A DNA stretch of 64,000 nt from an uncultured Parabacteroides sp. (GTDB lineage: Bacteria > Bacteroidota > Bacteroidia > Bacteroidales > Tannerellaceae). Below the pieces are notes generated by a model. That model was given only the letters and a program-made list of their open reading frames with translations, ran no database searches and had not been told where the DNA came from. The position numbers and the translations under genes were made by a program. The stretch covers positions 30,355 to 94,354 of the forward strand of contig URZO01000009.1 in assembly GCA_900552465.1 (NCBI GenBank), given 5' to 3'. This document shows, piece after piece, positions 40,738 to 48,252 of the stretch (position 1 is its first letter; every line of letters starts with the position of its first letter).

Positions 40738-40745
40738 TATCTTTG
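40738..40745 (+). promoter_or_regulatory. -7 box of the acylation cassette
   Basis: TATCTTTG followed by C matches TAnnTTTGC. A transcript starting near 40751 makes the ATG at 40768 the likely start of the first SGNH gene; the earlier ATG at 40675 lies upstream of this promoter. Confidence 0.55.
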
Positions 40746-40767
40746 CCCCTTCGAAAGAGATGATTGG

Positions 40768-42216
40768 ATGAATAAAGATGATAATTTCGGCAGGCTTTTG
40801 CTTCTGCTACTGATTACGTTAGGTATTTGTTTAGGGCTATATTACTTACCGGACAACTTGTTCGGGATGAAAATAAAAAAGGTTGATTTGCTTTCTGATA
40901 TCAGGGTGAAGACGGAATCCCTCTCGATGGACTCTTTGCGTCAGCAACTTGAACAGCCGGATACGGTCCGGATCGATTCGGCTGCCGTACGCGACTCTAT
41001 CCTGAAAACGACAGGTATCGATTCTGTTGCACTGGCCCTGCGCGATTCGCTATACCAGGTCATGTATGCCGACCGGGGAGCAGATTCGTTGGGTACGCAT
41101 ATCGAAGACTATTCAGTAGGACATATCGGCCTTAAGCGTTTTTATGCGGCGTTGAGGAACAGCCGGAAGCAAGAGCGTCCGGTCCGTGTGGCATTTTTGG
41201 GAGACTCGTTTATCGAAGGCGATATCGTAGTCGCTGATTTCCGTTCCGGAATGCAGGAACGGTTCGGAGGGCGTGGAGTCGGCTTCGTCCCCATTACATC
41301 CGTTGTCGCACAGTTCCGTCCGACTATCGAGCAAAAGGCTGAAGGGTGGACAACCTGGTCGATGCTGACCGATCACCATCACCGGTATACACTTTCCGGC
41401 ATGACATTCGATCCGAAAAGTGCGAATCCTTCTGTTTCAGTCAAAACAACAGATCGTTATCCGGAGCTGAAGACGGTATCTTCCCTCAAGTTCCTGTATG
41501 AAAAGAACACCCGTACGCGGATGAAACTGATTTGTGACGGGACACAGGATACGATCAACGAGATATTGAAACCGACTTCTGCCATTACCCAGTATGAACG
41601 TACGGGGTCTTTTACGGAAGCGTCCTTCTCTTTTGCCGATACAGCCGGTTTCCGTGCGCTCGGCGTTGCATTGGAGGATAATTCGGGGGTGATTGTAGAT
41701 AATTATTCGTTACGTGGAAATTCCGGCATGATCCTGACACGGTTGGACAGTACCCGTTGCCGGGAGCTGAATGCCATACGCCCGTATGATCTCGTTATTT
41801 TGCAATACGGGTTGAACATCGTCAGTGACAGTATTCTGCAGTATGGCTGGTATGCAAAACGAATGGAAGAGGCCGTGCGCCATGTACGGAGATGCTTTCC
41901 CGATGCCGATATCCTGATGCTGGGGGTATCCGACAGAAGCCGGCAAGTGGACGGGGCGTTTGAGACGATGCCTGCCGTATTGGCTTTGCTGCATGCGCAA
42001 CGCCAGGCTGCCCGCCGGTCGGGTGTCGTATTCTGGAATGTGTTCGGAGCGATGGGGGGAGAGAACAGTATGGTCCGTTTTGTGGAGAACAACTGGGCCA
42101 GTAAAGATTATACGCATTTAAGTTTCAGGGGAGGAAAAGAGGTCGCTTCTGCCTTGTTAAAAGCAATATTATTAGAAAAAGAGTTTTATGATGAAGCAGA
42201 CAAAGTGGATCGTTAG
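40768..42216 (+). CDS. Membrane-anchored SGNH/GDSL-type acyl esterase-like protein
   Basis: A 482-residue protein from the ATG at 40768 (MNKDDNFG); the upstream frame to 40675 passes the promoter. An N-terminal membrane helix (about 10-28) anchors a periplasmic part. SGNH motifs are visible: block I FLGDSFIEGD, block III-like ILQYGLNIVSD, and block V DYTHLSFRGG with the catalytic Asp and His. SGNH proteins beside an MBOAT transfer acetyl groups onto exported polysaccharides (as in AlgJ/AlgX or PatB systems). It overlaps the next SGNH gene by 29 bp, so the two are coupled. Hydrolase activity is also possible. Confidence 0.85.
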   Translation: MNKDDNFGRLLLLLLITLGICLGLYYLPDNLFGMKIKKVDLLSDIRVKTESLSMDSLRQQLEQPDTVRIDSAAVRDSILKTTGIDSVALALRDSLYQVMYADRGADSLGTHIEDYSVGHIGLKRFYAALRNSRKQERPVRVAFLGDSFIEGDIVVADFRSGMQERFGGRGVGFVPITSVVAQFRPTIEQKAEGWTTWSMLTDHHHRYTLSGMTFDPKSANPSVSVKTTDRYPELKTVSSLKFLYEKNTRTRMKLICDGTQDTINEILKPTSAITQYERTGSFTEASFSFADTAGFRALGVALEDNSGVIVDNYSLRGNSGMILTRLDSTRCRELNAIRPYDLVILQYGLNIVSDSILQYGWYAKRMEEAVRHVRRCFPDADILMLGVSDRSRQVDGAFETMPAVLALLHAQRQAARRSGVVFWNVFGAMGGENSMVRFVENNWASKDYTHLSFRGGKEVASALLKAILLEKEFYDEADKVDR

Positions 42217-43570
42217 TCTAATGGCTTGCCTGGTTTTGATGGCAATAAGTGCTGCCGGAGCCAAAGGGAAATTACCTGCCTCCGTTCCCGCACTTGATGC
42301 GGGATCGCAAAGAGACTGTCCGTCTCCGGAAAAAGACAGTCTTTCCGTGCTACGTCCGGACACAATTCCTCTTCCTTCGCTTTCTTATCCGATCGGGAGG
42401 GAGGTGGATTCTATTTTGTCGTCTTCCTCTTTGCAGCCTTTCTTTGACGGCCTGGACTCATTGCGGGCAGGAAAGGATACGGTTCTGACGGTTGTCCATT
42501 TAGGCGATTCCCATATACAGGCCGGATATTACTCCGGACAGGTGATGCGTCTTTTACAGGCGCAGTTCGGAAATGCCGGACGCGGATGGATCGCTCCCTT
42601 TAAGTTGAGCCGGACGAACGAGCCGGACGACTATTTTATCTCTTCCGCCATCCGGGAATGGGTGGCCGGACGATGTATCCAGGCAAATAAAAAATGTCCA
42701 GTCGGGATCGGGGGGATCGGTATTCAATCCGTTTCTCCTTCTATTAACCTGGATGTGCGTATTGCTCCGAATAACGGAGCCGGTTATTCTTTCAACCAAG
42801 CCATTTTTTACCGGGGAGAAAAATCCATGCCGATGTTGCCGACCGGGCCGTTGAAAGATTCCGTACAGACTTCTTTGGCTAAAGCTCCGGCTGTGCCTGG
42901 CGTGATGGCTGATACATTCCGTATTGCCTATCCGGTCGACACGCTGCAACTCCACAGCACCCGGCGGAAACAGGGAACGGACCAGTTGCTCCCGGCTTCT
43001 TCGTTCAGGAATGTTTATTTCGGTTTTAGCCTGACAAACGGAAATCCGGGTGTCCTGTATCATTCGATCGGGGTAAACGGAGCTATGTATGTCAACTACA
43101 CAGACGAATCGTATGTGCGGCAACTGGCTTTGCTGAAACCCTCTTTACTGATTGTTTCGTTAGGCACGAACGAGACATTCGGCCGCCGTTTCAACAGCGA
43201 AGAATTTAGCGGACAGGTACGGGCGTTTATTTCGCTCGTTAAGAAATATATGCCTGATACAGCCATCCTGCTGACTACACCGCCGGAATGTTACAAACGG
43301 ACCTATGTAGACAAAAAACGGACTTATGTCCGTAATGCCAATACTCAACTTGCAGCAAAGGCGCTCGTGAAAGTTGCCGGTGAAGAAGGACTTGCCTGCT
43401 GGGATCTGTTTACGGCTACGGGAGGAAAAAGCTCCTGCACCAAATGGCATAAGGAGCGGTTAATGGGACGCGACCGTATCCATTTCACAAAAGAGGGCTA
43501 CCGGGAACAGGGCACTTTGTTGTACCGGGCATTGATGCAAACGAAAAATAAGAGAGATGATGACAGGTGA
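42188..43570 (+). CDS. Exported SGNH hydrolase
   Basis: A 460-residue SGNH protein. A signal peptide (ending near AGA-KG, about residue 26) sends it to the periplasm. Block I is HLGDSHIQAGYYSG, block III-like LIVSLGTNETFG, and block V DRIHFTKEGY, giving the catalytic Ser, Asn-type oxyanion residues and Asp-His. A long central insertion (about 160-290) may be a carbohydrate-binding or lid part. It starts within the end of the preceding SGNH gene and ends overlapping the MBOAT gene by 14 bp, so the three form one unit for O-acylation of an envelope polymer. Which one carries the transfer step is not known. Confidence 0.85.
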   Translation: MMKQTKWIVSLMACLVLMAISAAGAKGKLPASVPALDAGSQRDCPSPEKDSLSVLRPDTIPLPSLSYPIGREVDSILSSSSLQPFFDGLDSLRAGKDTVLTVVHLGDSHIQAGYYSGQVMRLLQAQFGNAGRGWIAPFKLSRTNEPDDYFISSAIREWVAGRCIQANKKCPVGIGGIGIQSVSPSINLDVRIAPNNGAGYSFNQAIFYRGEKSMPMLPTGPLKDSVQTSLAKAPAVPGVMADTFRIAYPVDTLQLHSTRRKQGTDQLLPASSFRNVYFGFSLTNGNPGVLYHSIGVNGAMYVNYTDESYVRQLALLKPSLLIVSLGTNETFGRRFNSEEFSGQVRAFISLVKKYMPDTAILLTTPPECYKRTYVDKKRTYVRNANTQLAAKALVKVAGEEGLACWDLFTATGGKSSCTKWHKERLMGRDRIHFTKEGYREQGTLLYRALMQTKNKRDDDR

Positions 43571-45110
43571 TATTTTAAGTAATATAGGAGGATTTTCAAT
43601 AGAGAAGCTCGGAGAGCTTTTCCTTTACCATCATAATGCGCCGATATTATTCAGTAGCGGATTGTTTTTCTTCCTTTTTATTGGCTTCCTGATTATTTAT
43701 ATGTCATTGAGGAAGCATTTGCTGGCGCGTATCATTTACGTCACCTTGTTTTCCATCTATTTCTATTATAAGAGCAGCGGATTCTTTTTCTTCCTGCTGC
43801 TATTTGTTGCAACGTCCGACTTTTGTATAGCGCAATGTATTGTCCGGACTGCATCCAAATGGGGGCGTAAAGCGTGGGTGATCCTCAGTCTGTGCATTGA
43901 TCTGGGGCTGCTGGGATATTTCAAATACTTCAATTTCTTACGGGAAATAGTTACGACGGTCAGTCACGAGCTGGGCTATCAGCTCGGTAACACCTCTTTA
44001 CAAAGCATTTCCTATCAGCCACTGGATATCTTCCTGCCGGTCGGTATTTCATTCTTTACTTTCCAGACTATCAGTTATGTGATCGACGTGTACCGCGGAA
44101 GGATAGAGCCGCTTCGCCGTTGGATCGATTATGTCTTTTATGTATCTTTCTTTCCGCAGCTGGTGGCCGGGCCTATTGTCCGCGCCCGCGATTTCCTTCC
44201 GCAGATTTATAAAGTGCCGGCCGTTACGCGGGCACAATTCGGGGAAGGCCTGTTTCTTGTTTTATGCGGGCTTTTCAAAAAAACAGTTATTTCCGATTAT
44301 ATCAGCCTTAATTTTGTAGACCGTATATTCGATGCCCCTCTGCTCTACACCGGTGTGGAGAATCTGTTGGGTGTGTATGGCTATGCTTTGCAGATCTATT
44401 GCGACTTTTCGGGCTATTCGGATATGGCGATCGGCATTGCTTTGTTGTTAGGTTTCCGTTTCAATATAAACTTCGATTCGCCTTATCAGTCTGCAACAAT
44501 AACGGAGTTTTGGAGACGTTGGCACATCTCACTTTCTTCGTGGTTGAAAGATTATTTATATATTTCGCTCGGTGGGAACAGGAAAGGAAAAGTACGAACG
44601 TATATAAACCTGTTGATTACAATGCTGTTAGGCGGTTTGTGGCATGGCGCATCCATCAGTTTTATCCTTTGGGGCGCTTTACATGGAGTCGCTTTGGCCG
44701 TCCATAAATTTGTGATGAACCGTTTCAGCAGTTTCAAGCCGTTAGGATCGGAGATGAAGCCATGGAGAAGGGTTTTGGGCATATTGATTACTTTTCATTT
44801 GGTTTGCTTCGGCTGGATTTTTTTTCGGGCCGATTCGATGCAGACGGTAGGTGAGGTGCTGACACAAATTTTCACAAACTTCCATCCGGAGGTGTTTATG
44901 CAGTTTGTGGTGGGCTATAAAGGCGTGTTTAGTCTGATGGTTATCGGTTATATTATGCATTTCATGCCTAAATCGGCAGAAAACGGGTTGCAGGCAGTTG
45001 TGACTCGTTCTCCGTTACTTGTGCAGGCAGTGATGCTGGTAATAGCTGTCTTTATTGTCGTACAGTTTAAGAGCGCAGGAGTACAGCCGTTTATCTATTT
45101 CCAGTTCTAA
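43557..45110 (+). CDS. MBOAT O-acyltransferase (AlgI/DltB/PatA-like)
   Basis: A 517-residue polytopic membrane protein with about 12 helices. Family features are the FCDFSGYSDMAIGIALLLGFRFNINFDSPYQS-type region (about 281-312, written here by its ends CDFSGY and NINFDSPY), WRRWHISLSSWLKDYLYI and the conserved His in GGLWHGASISFILWGALHG (about 362-380). It passes an acyl group, usually acetyl, from the cytosol across the membrane to the periplasmic SGNH partners encoded just upstream, with which it overlaps by 14 bp. The acceptor could be the polysaccharide from the 12-29 kb locus, peptidoglycan or another glycan; the sequence does not say. Confidence 0.92.
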   Translation: MMTGDILSNIGGFSIEKLGELFLYHHNAPILFSSGLFFFLFIGFLIIYMSLRKHLLARIIYVTLFSIYFYYKSSGFFFFLLLFVATSDFCIAQCIVRTASKWGRKAWVILSLCIDLGLLGYFKYFNFLREIVTTVSHELGYQLGNTSLQSISYQPLDIFLPVGISFFTFQTISYVIDVYRGRIEPLRRWIDYVFYVSFFPQLVAGPIVRARDFLPQIYKVPAVTRAQFGEGLFLVLCGLFKKTVISDYISLNFVDRIFDAPLLYTGVENLLGVYGYALQIYCDFSGYSDMAIGIALLLGFRFNINFDSPYQSATITEFWRRWHISLSSWLKDYLYISLGGNRKGKVRTYINLLITMLLGGLWHGASISFILWGALHGVALAVHKFVMNRFSSFKPLGSEMKPWRRVLGILITFHLVCFGWIFFRADSMQTVGEVLTQIFTNFHPEVFMQFVVGYKGVFSLMVIGYIMHFMPKSAENGLQAVVTRSPLLVQAVMLVIAVFIVVQFKSAGVQPFIYFQF

Positions 45111-45298
45111 AAAGAAACTGAGAATAAGTAAATCAGACAAAAATAAGAAGCAGGATTCAGAAATAATATTTATTTTCTATTTCCGAAAAAGACAGGATGG
45201 ATTGAGTGCGCAAACATGTTATCGAACCAGCCTAAGCCTCCATATATGTCGAAAACAGGTTTTTTTGAGGTACTTATTGTTTATAATTTGAAAATATA

Positions 45299-45330
45299 TT
45301 TGGAAATCTCCTCTGATAATCCTTACTTTG
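45299..45330 (+). promoter_or_regulatory. Promoter of the Hpt-hybrid kinase operon
   Basis: TTTG (45299-45302), 20 nt, then TTACTTTG followed by C (45323-45330). The spacing is that of the Bacteroides consensus; the -7 box has one mismatch. It places the transcript start near 45336 and excludes the earlier in-frame ATG at 45216. Confidence 0.6.
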
Positions 45331-45392
45331 CGATAGATACAGATCATTATTTAAAATATAAAGGAGCAATATCCCGATATTCTTTATTAAAA

Positions 45393-45749
45393 ATGGAAAG
45401 TGTGTACAAACAACAGCTGTTTGAGGCAGGGACTAATGTGGATAAAGCATTAGACCGCTTTATGGGAAGTGAGGCATTGTATGATAAGTTTCTCTTGAAA
45501 TTCATTCAGGATACATGTTATAAGCAATTGGAAGATTGTATAAAAACAGGTAATGTATCCGAGGCCTTTATGCAGGCCCATACCATGAAAGGCATCGCCG
45601 GAAACCTGGAATTCGAGTCTTTACTGGAAATTCTGGTGCCTATGACAGAACAGCTGAGAAGAGGGGATATGACAATGATAAAAGAAGAACAAGAGGAGTT
45701 AAAACTACGCTATGAGAAGTTGTATGCTGTTATAAAAGGAAATCATTAG
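45393..45749 (+). CDS. Histidine phosphotransfer (Hpt) protein
   Basis: A 118-residue Hpt protein starting at the ATG at 45393 (MESVYKQQLFEAG), downstream of the promoter. The phospho-acceptor is the His in AHTMKGIAGNLEF, the standard Hpt signature HxxKGxxxNL. The rest is a four-helix bundle. Hpt proteins shuttle phosphoryl groups between receiver domains. The hybrid kinase with two receivers begins 23 bp downstream on the same strand and is the obvious partner. No DNA-binding response regulator is nearby, so the final output must be elsewhere. Confidence 0.85.
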   Translation: MESVYKQQLFEAGTNVDKALDRFMGSEALYDKFLLKFIQDTCYKQLEDCIKTGNVSEAFMQAHTMKGIAGNLEFESLLEILVPMTEQLRRGDMTMIKEEQEELKLRYEKLYAVIKGNH

Positions 45750-45758
45750 GTAGAAAAC

Positions 45759-45765
45759 AGGAGGG
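45759..45765 (+). promoter_or_regulatory. Strong Shine-Dalgarno before the hybrid kinase
   Basis: AGGAGGG, 7 nt before the ATG at 45773. This near-perfect Firmicutes-style ribosome binding site is unusual in a Bacteroidales genome and decides the start. Confidence 0.75.
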
Positions 45766-45772
45766 TAATATC

Positions 45773-48154
45773 ATGGATGAACATTTTTCGCAATCGGGAA
45801 CGGACCTTGAGTATAGTTTGCTGATGGGGCTCACGGGAGTCAGTGTCAGTAAACATCTGTTGGATGAACACTTTACTCTTTTATGGGCAAATGACTTCTA
45901 TTATGACATGATCGGATATTCCAAAGAGGAATACGAGACTCTTTTCCATAACCAACCGGATTTGTATTATAAGGGATATGAAGAGCTTTGGGATATGTTA
46001 GCCCAAAAGGTATATGAAACAATCGAGAATAAAGCGGACGGTTATGAGCTTGTCACACAAATGCCGGTGAAGGGCGGAATAAAATGGATAAAACTGACTT
46101 CGACCTTTACCACCCAACTTCAGAATGGTGTACCTATGTCCTATACGGTTATGACTGATGTCGAAGATATCATGCAAGCCCGCCTTGAACAGACAATCGC
46201 CTATGACAATCTGCCTGGTTTTATCGCAAAATATAAGGTGAAAGATGACGGCTGTTTCGCAATGATGGAGGCGAACGATAAATACCTGAACTTTGCCGGT
46301 GTCGAAAGAAATATGATCTCTGGTTTTACCCCTTTTTCCCGGTTGGACGAGAAGAGCCGGAGTGTACTGAATGAACATGTTCCTTTAATGCAGAAGGGCG
46401 AATCCGTACATTTTGTAATTCAATCCAAAGATAAAAACGGTACGGATGCCTGGTTGCAGTTGAATGGCGAATGCATCGGATGGGAAGGAAAAGAGCCGGT
46501 CTACCTTGTTGTTTTCATCGATATAACGGACATTACAGAGCAGCGCGAGTTGCAGAAAAAGCTGGAAGAACAATCCGAACAATTAAAAGAAGCTCTTGAT
46601 TTTGCAGAAAAGGCCAATCAGGCCAAGTCTGATTTCCTGGCCCGTATGAGCCACGATATCCGTACACCTATGAATGCCATTGTCGGGATGACTGCCATAG
46701 CCGGTGCCCATGTGGATGACAAAGAACGGGTCCTTGACTGCCTGAACAAGATCACCGGTGCTTCCAAACTGCTGCTCAGCTTGATTAACGAGGTGCTGGA
46801 TATGTCGAAAATTGAAAGCGGACGACTCAAGCTATCCGATGATGAACTGAATATAGGAGAATTGTTGCAGGATTTGGTTATTATGATGCAGCCGGAGATT
46901 CGGAGTAAACAACATCAGTTGGATATCCATCTCATGGGGATGCAACATGAGAATGTAATTGGAGATATACAGCGGATCAAACAGGTTTTGATGAATATCC
47001 TGTCCAACGCGATAAAATATACGCCGGACAATGGGCGGATCCTGATCCGGATCAATGAAAAGTCTTTCCGGGACGGAATCGGGTATTATGAATTTGTTTT
47101 TGAGGATAACGGAAGAGGGATGAAACCCGAATTTCTTTCAAGGATATGCCAGCCGTTCGAACGGGCGGACGATCAAGATATTGCAGGTATACAAGGTACG
47201 GGGCTTGGCATGTCGATCAGCCATAAGATCGTACAGATGATGGGTGGCGATATACTGATCGAAAGCGAATACGGCAAAGGTTCCCGTTTTACCATAAACA
47301 TGCCATTACGCCTCCGTGAGCAGGATGCCACGGAGGCGATAGACATCCCTGGGATGTCCGTTCTTGTGGTCGATGATGACCGGATTGCCTGCCAGGGTAC
47401 TTGCAATTGCCTGGAGGATATTGGTATAAGATGCGATTGGGTTTGTTCCGGCGAGGAGGCTGTAGAGATTGCCAGAGAGAGAAGCGAAAAGAATGATGCG
47501 TATTTTGCTATTATAATGGACTTGAAGATGCCCGGGCTGAATGGTATCGAAACTACCCGGTTACTCAGGGCGGCAGTGGGGCCTGACATCCCGATTATTA
47601 TTTTATCCGCATATGATGTGGAAGAGTACGAATCAGATGCCCAAAAGGCGGGTGCGAATGGATTTATTACAAAGCCTTTATTCAAATCTAAATTGATTCA
47701 GGTATTGAAAAGGTTTATAGACAAGGAGAATGTCCGGGGGCATATCACTCCGACTAAACTGTCCGATGCCGATTTTTCGGGTAAGCGTATCCTGTTAGTG
47801 GAAGACAATGAATTGAATCTTGAAATAGCTGTAGAGATCATAGGAAGTACTGGTGTGTCTATCGATACGGCAGTGAATGGTCTTGAAGCTGTAAACATGG
47901 TCTCTCAATCTCCCGAAGGATTCTACCAGATGATCTTAATGGACATCCAGATGCCGGTGATGGACGGTTATGAGGCAACCCGCCGGATCCGTACCCTCGA
48001 ACGTGCGGATGTTTCCGGTATACCGATTATAGCCATGACTGCCAATGCTTTTTCCGAAGATGTAACGAATGCGCTTGAAGCCGGAATGAATTATCACCTG
48101 GCGAAACCGATCGATATTGTTGCCTTGATGGCAGTATTGGACAAATATTTGTAA
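45773..48154 (+). CDS. Hybrid histidine kinase PAS-HisKA-HATPase-REC-REC
   Basis: A 793-residue soluble hybrid kinase. Two PAS-like domains fill residues about 25-135 and 140-262. A coiled-coil leads to the HisKA domain with SHDIRTPMNAIVGM (His near 297). The HATPase has NILSNAIKYT, EDNGRGM and GTGLGMSISH. Two receivers follow: VLVVDDDRI ... IIMDLKMPG (about 530-650) and ILLVEDNEL ... ILMDIQMPVMDGY (about 670-793). There is no membrane helix. The layout and sequence style resemble hybrid kinases of gut Clostridia. With the upstream Hpt gene it makes a complete phosphorelay core. The strong Shine-Dalgarno adds to a suspicion of transfer. Confidence 0.92.
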   Translation: MDEHFSQSGTDLEYSLLMGLTGVSVSKHLLDEHFTLLWANDFYYDMIGYSKEEYETLFHNQPDLYYKGYEELWDMLAQKVYETIENKADGYELVTQMPVKGGIKWIKLTSTFTTQLQNGVPMSYTVMTDVEDIMQARLEQTIAYDNLPGFIAKYKVKDDGCFAMMEANDKYLNFAGVERNMISGFTPFSRLDEKSRSVLNEHVPLMQKGESVHFVIQSKDKNGTDAWLQLNGECIGWEGKEPVYLVVFIDITDITEQRELQKKLEEQSEQLKEALDFAEKANQAKSDFLARMSHDIRTPMNAIVGMTAIAGAHVDDKERVLDCLNKITGASKLLLSLINEVLDMSKIESGRLKLSDDELNIGELLQDLVIMMQPEIRSKQHQLDIHLMGMQHENVIGDIQRIKQVLMNILSNAIKYTPDNGRILIRINEKSFRDGIGYYEFVFEDNGRGMKPEFLSRICQPFERADDQDIAGIQGTGLGMSISHKIVQMMGGDILIESEYGKGSRFTINMPLRLREQDATEAIDIPGMSVLVVDDDRIACQGTCNCLEDIGIRCDWVCSGEEAVEIARERSEKNDAYFAIIMDLKMPGLNGIETTRLLRAAVGPDIPIIILSAYDVEEYESDAQKAGANGFITKPLFKSKLIQVLKRFIDKENVRGHITPTKLSDADFSGKRILLVEDNELNLEIAVEIIGSTGVSIDTAVNGLEAVNMVSQSPEGFYQMILMDIQMPVMDGYEATRRIRTLERADVSGIPIIAMTANAFSEDVTNALEAGMNYHLAKPIDIVALMAVLDKYL

Positions 48155-48171
48155 AGGAGCTTTGTTTTTTA

Positions 48172-48252
48172 ACCTATGCTTTGCATTTAAAATACCTATG
48201 CTTTCTTTTTAAAACACCTATGCTTTATATCCTAAGTATAGGCGTTTTGTTT
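48172..48252. repeat. 22-bp-period intergenic array C with terminator
   Basis: Three direct 22-bp units start at 48172, 48194 and 48216, each beginning ACCTATGCTTT. An inverted partial copy (TATAGGCGTTTT, about 48238-48249) lets the third unit fold into a hairpin (about 48212-48249, with G-U pairs) that ends in TTTTGTTTTT. It lies exactly between convergent genes, 17 bp after the hybrid kinase stop. Confidence 0.85.

Noticed and set aside
40675..40767. Longer N-terminus of the first SGNH protein
   Set aside because: It spans the palindrome and the -7 box and would place a polar stretch before the membrane anchor.
45216..45392. 59-residue extension of the Hpt protein
   Set aside because: It overlaps the promoter at 45299-45330 and adds no Hpt-like sequence.
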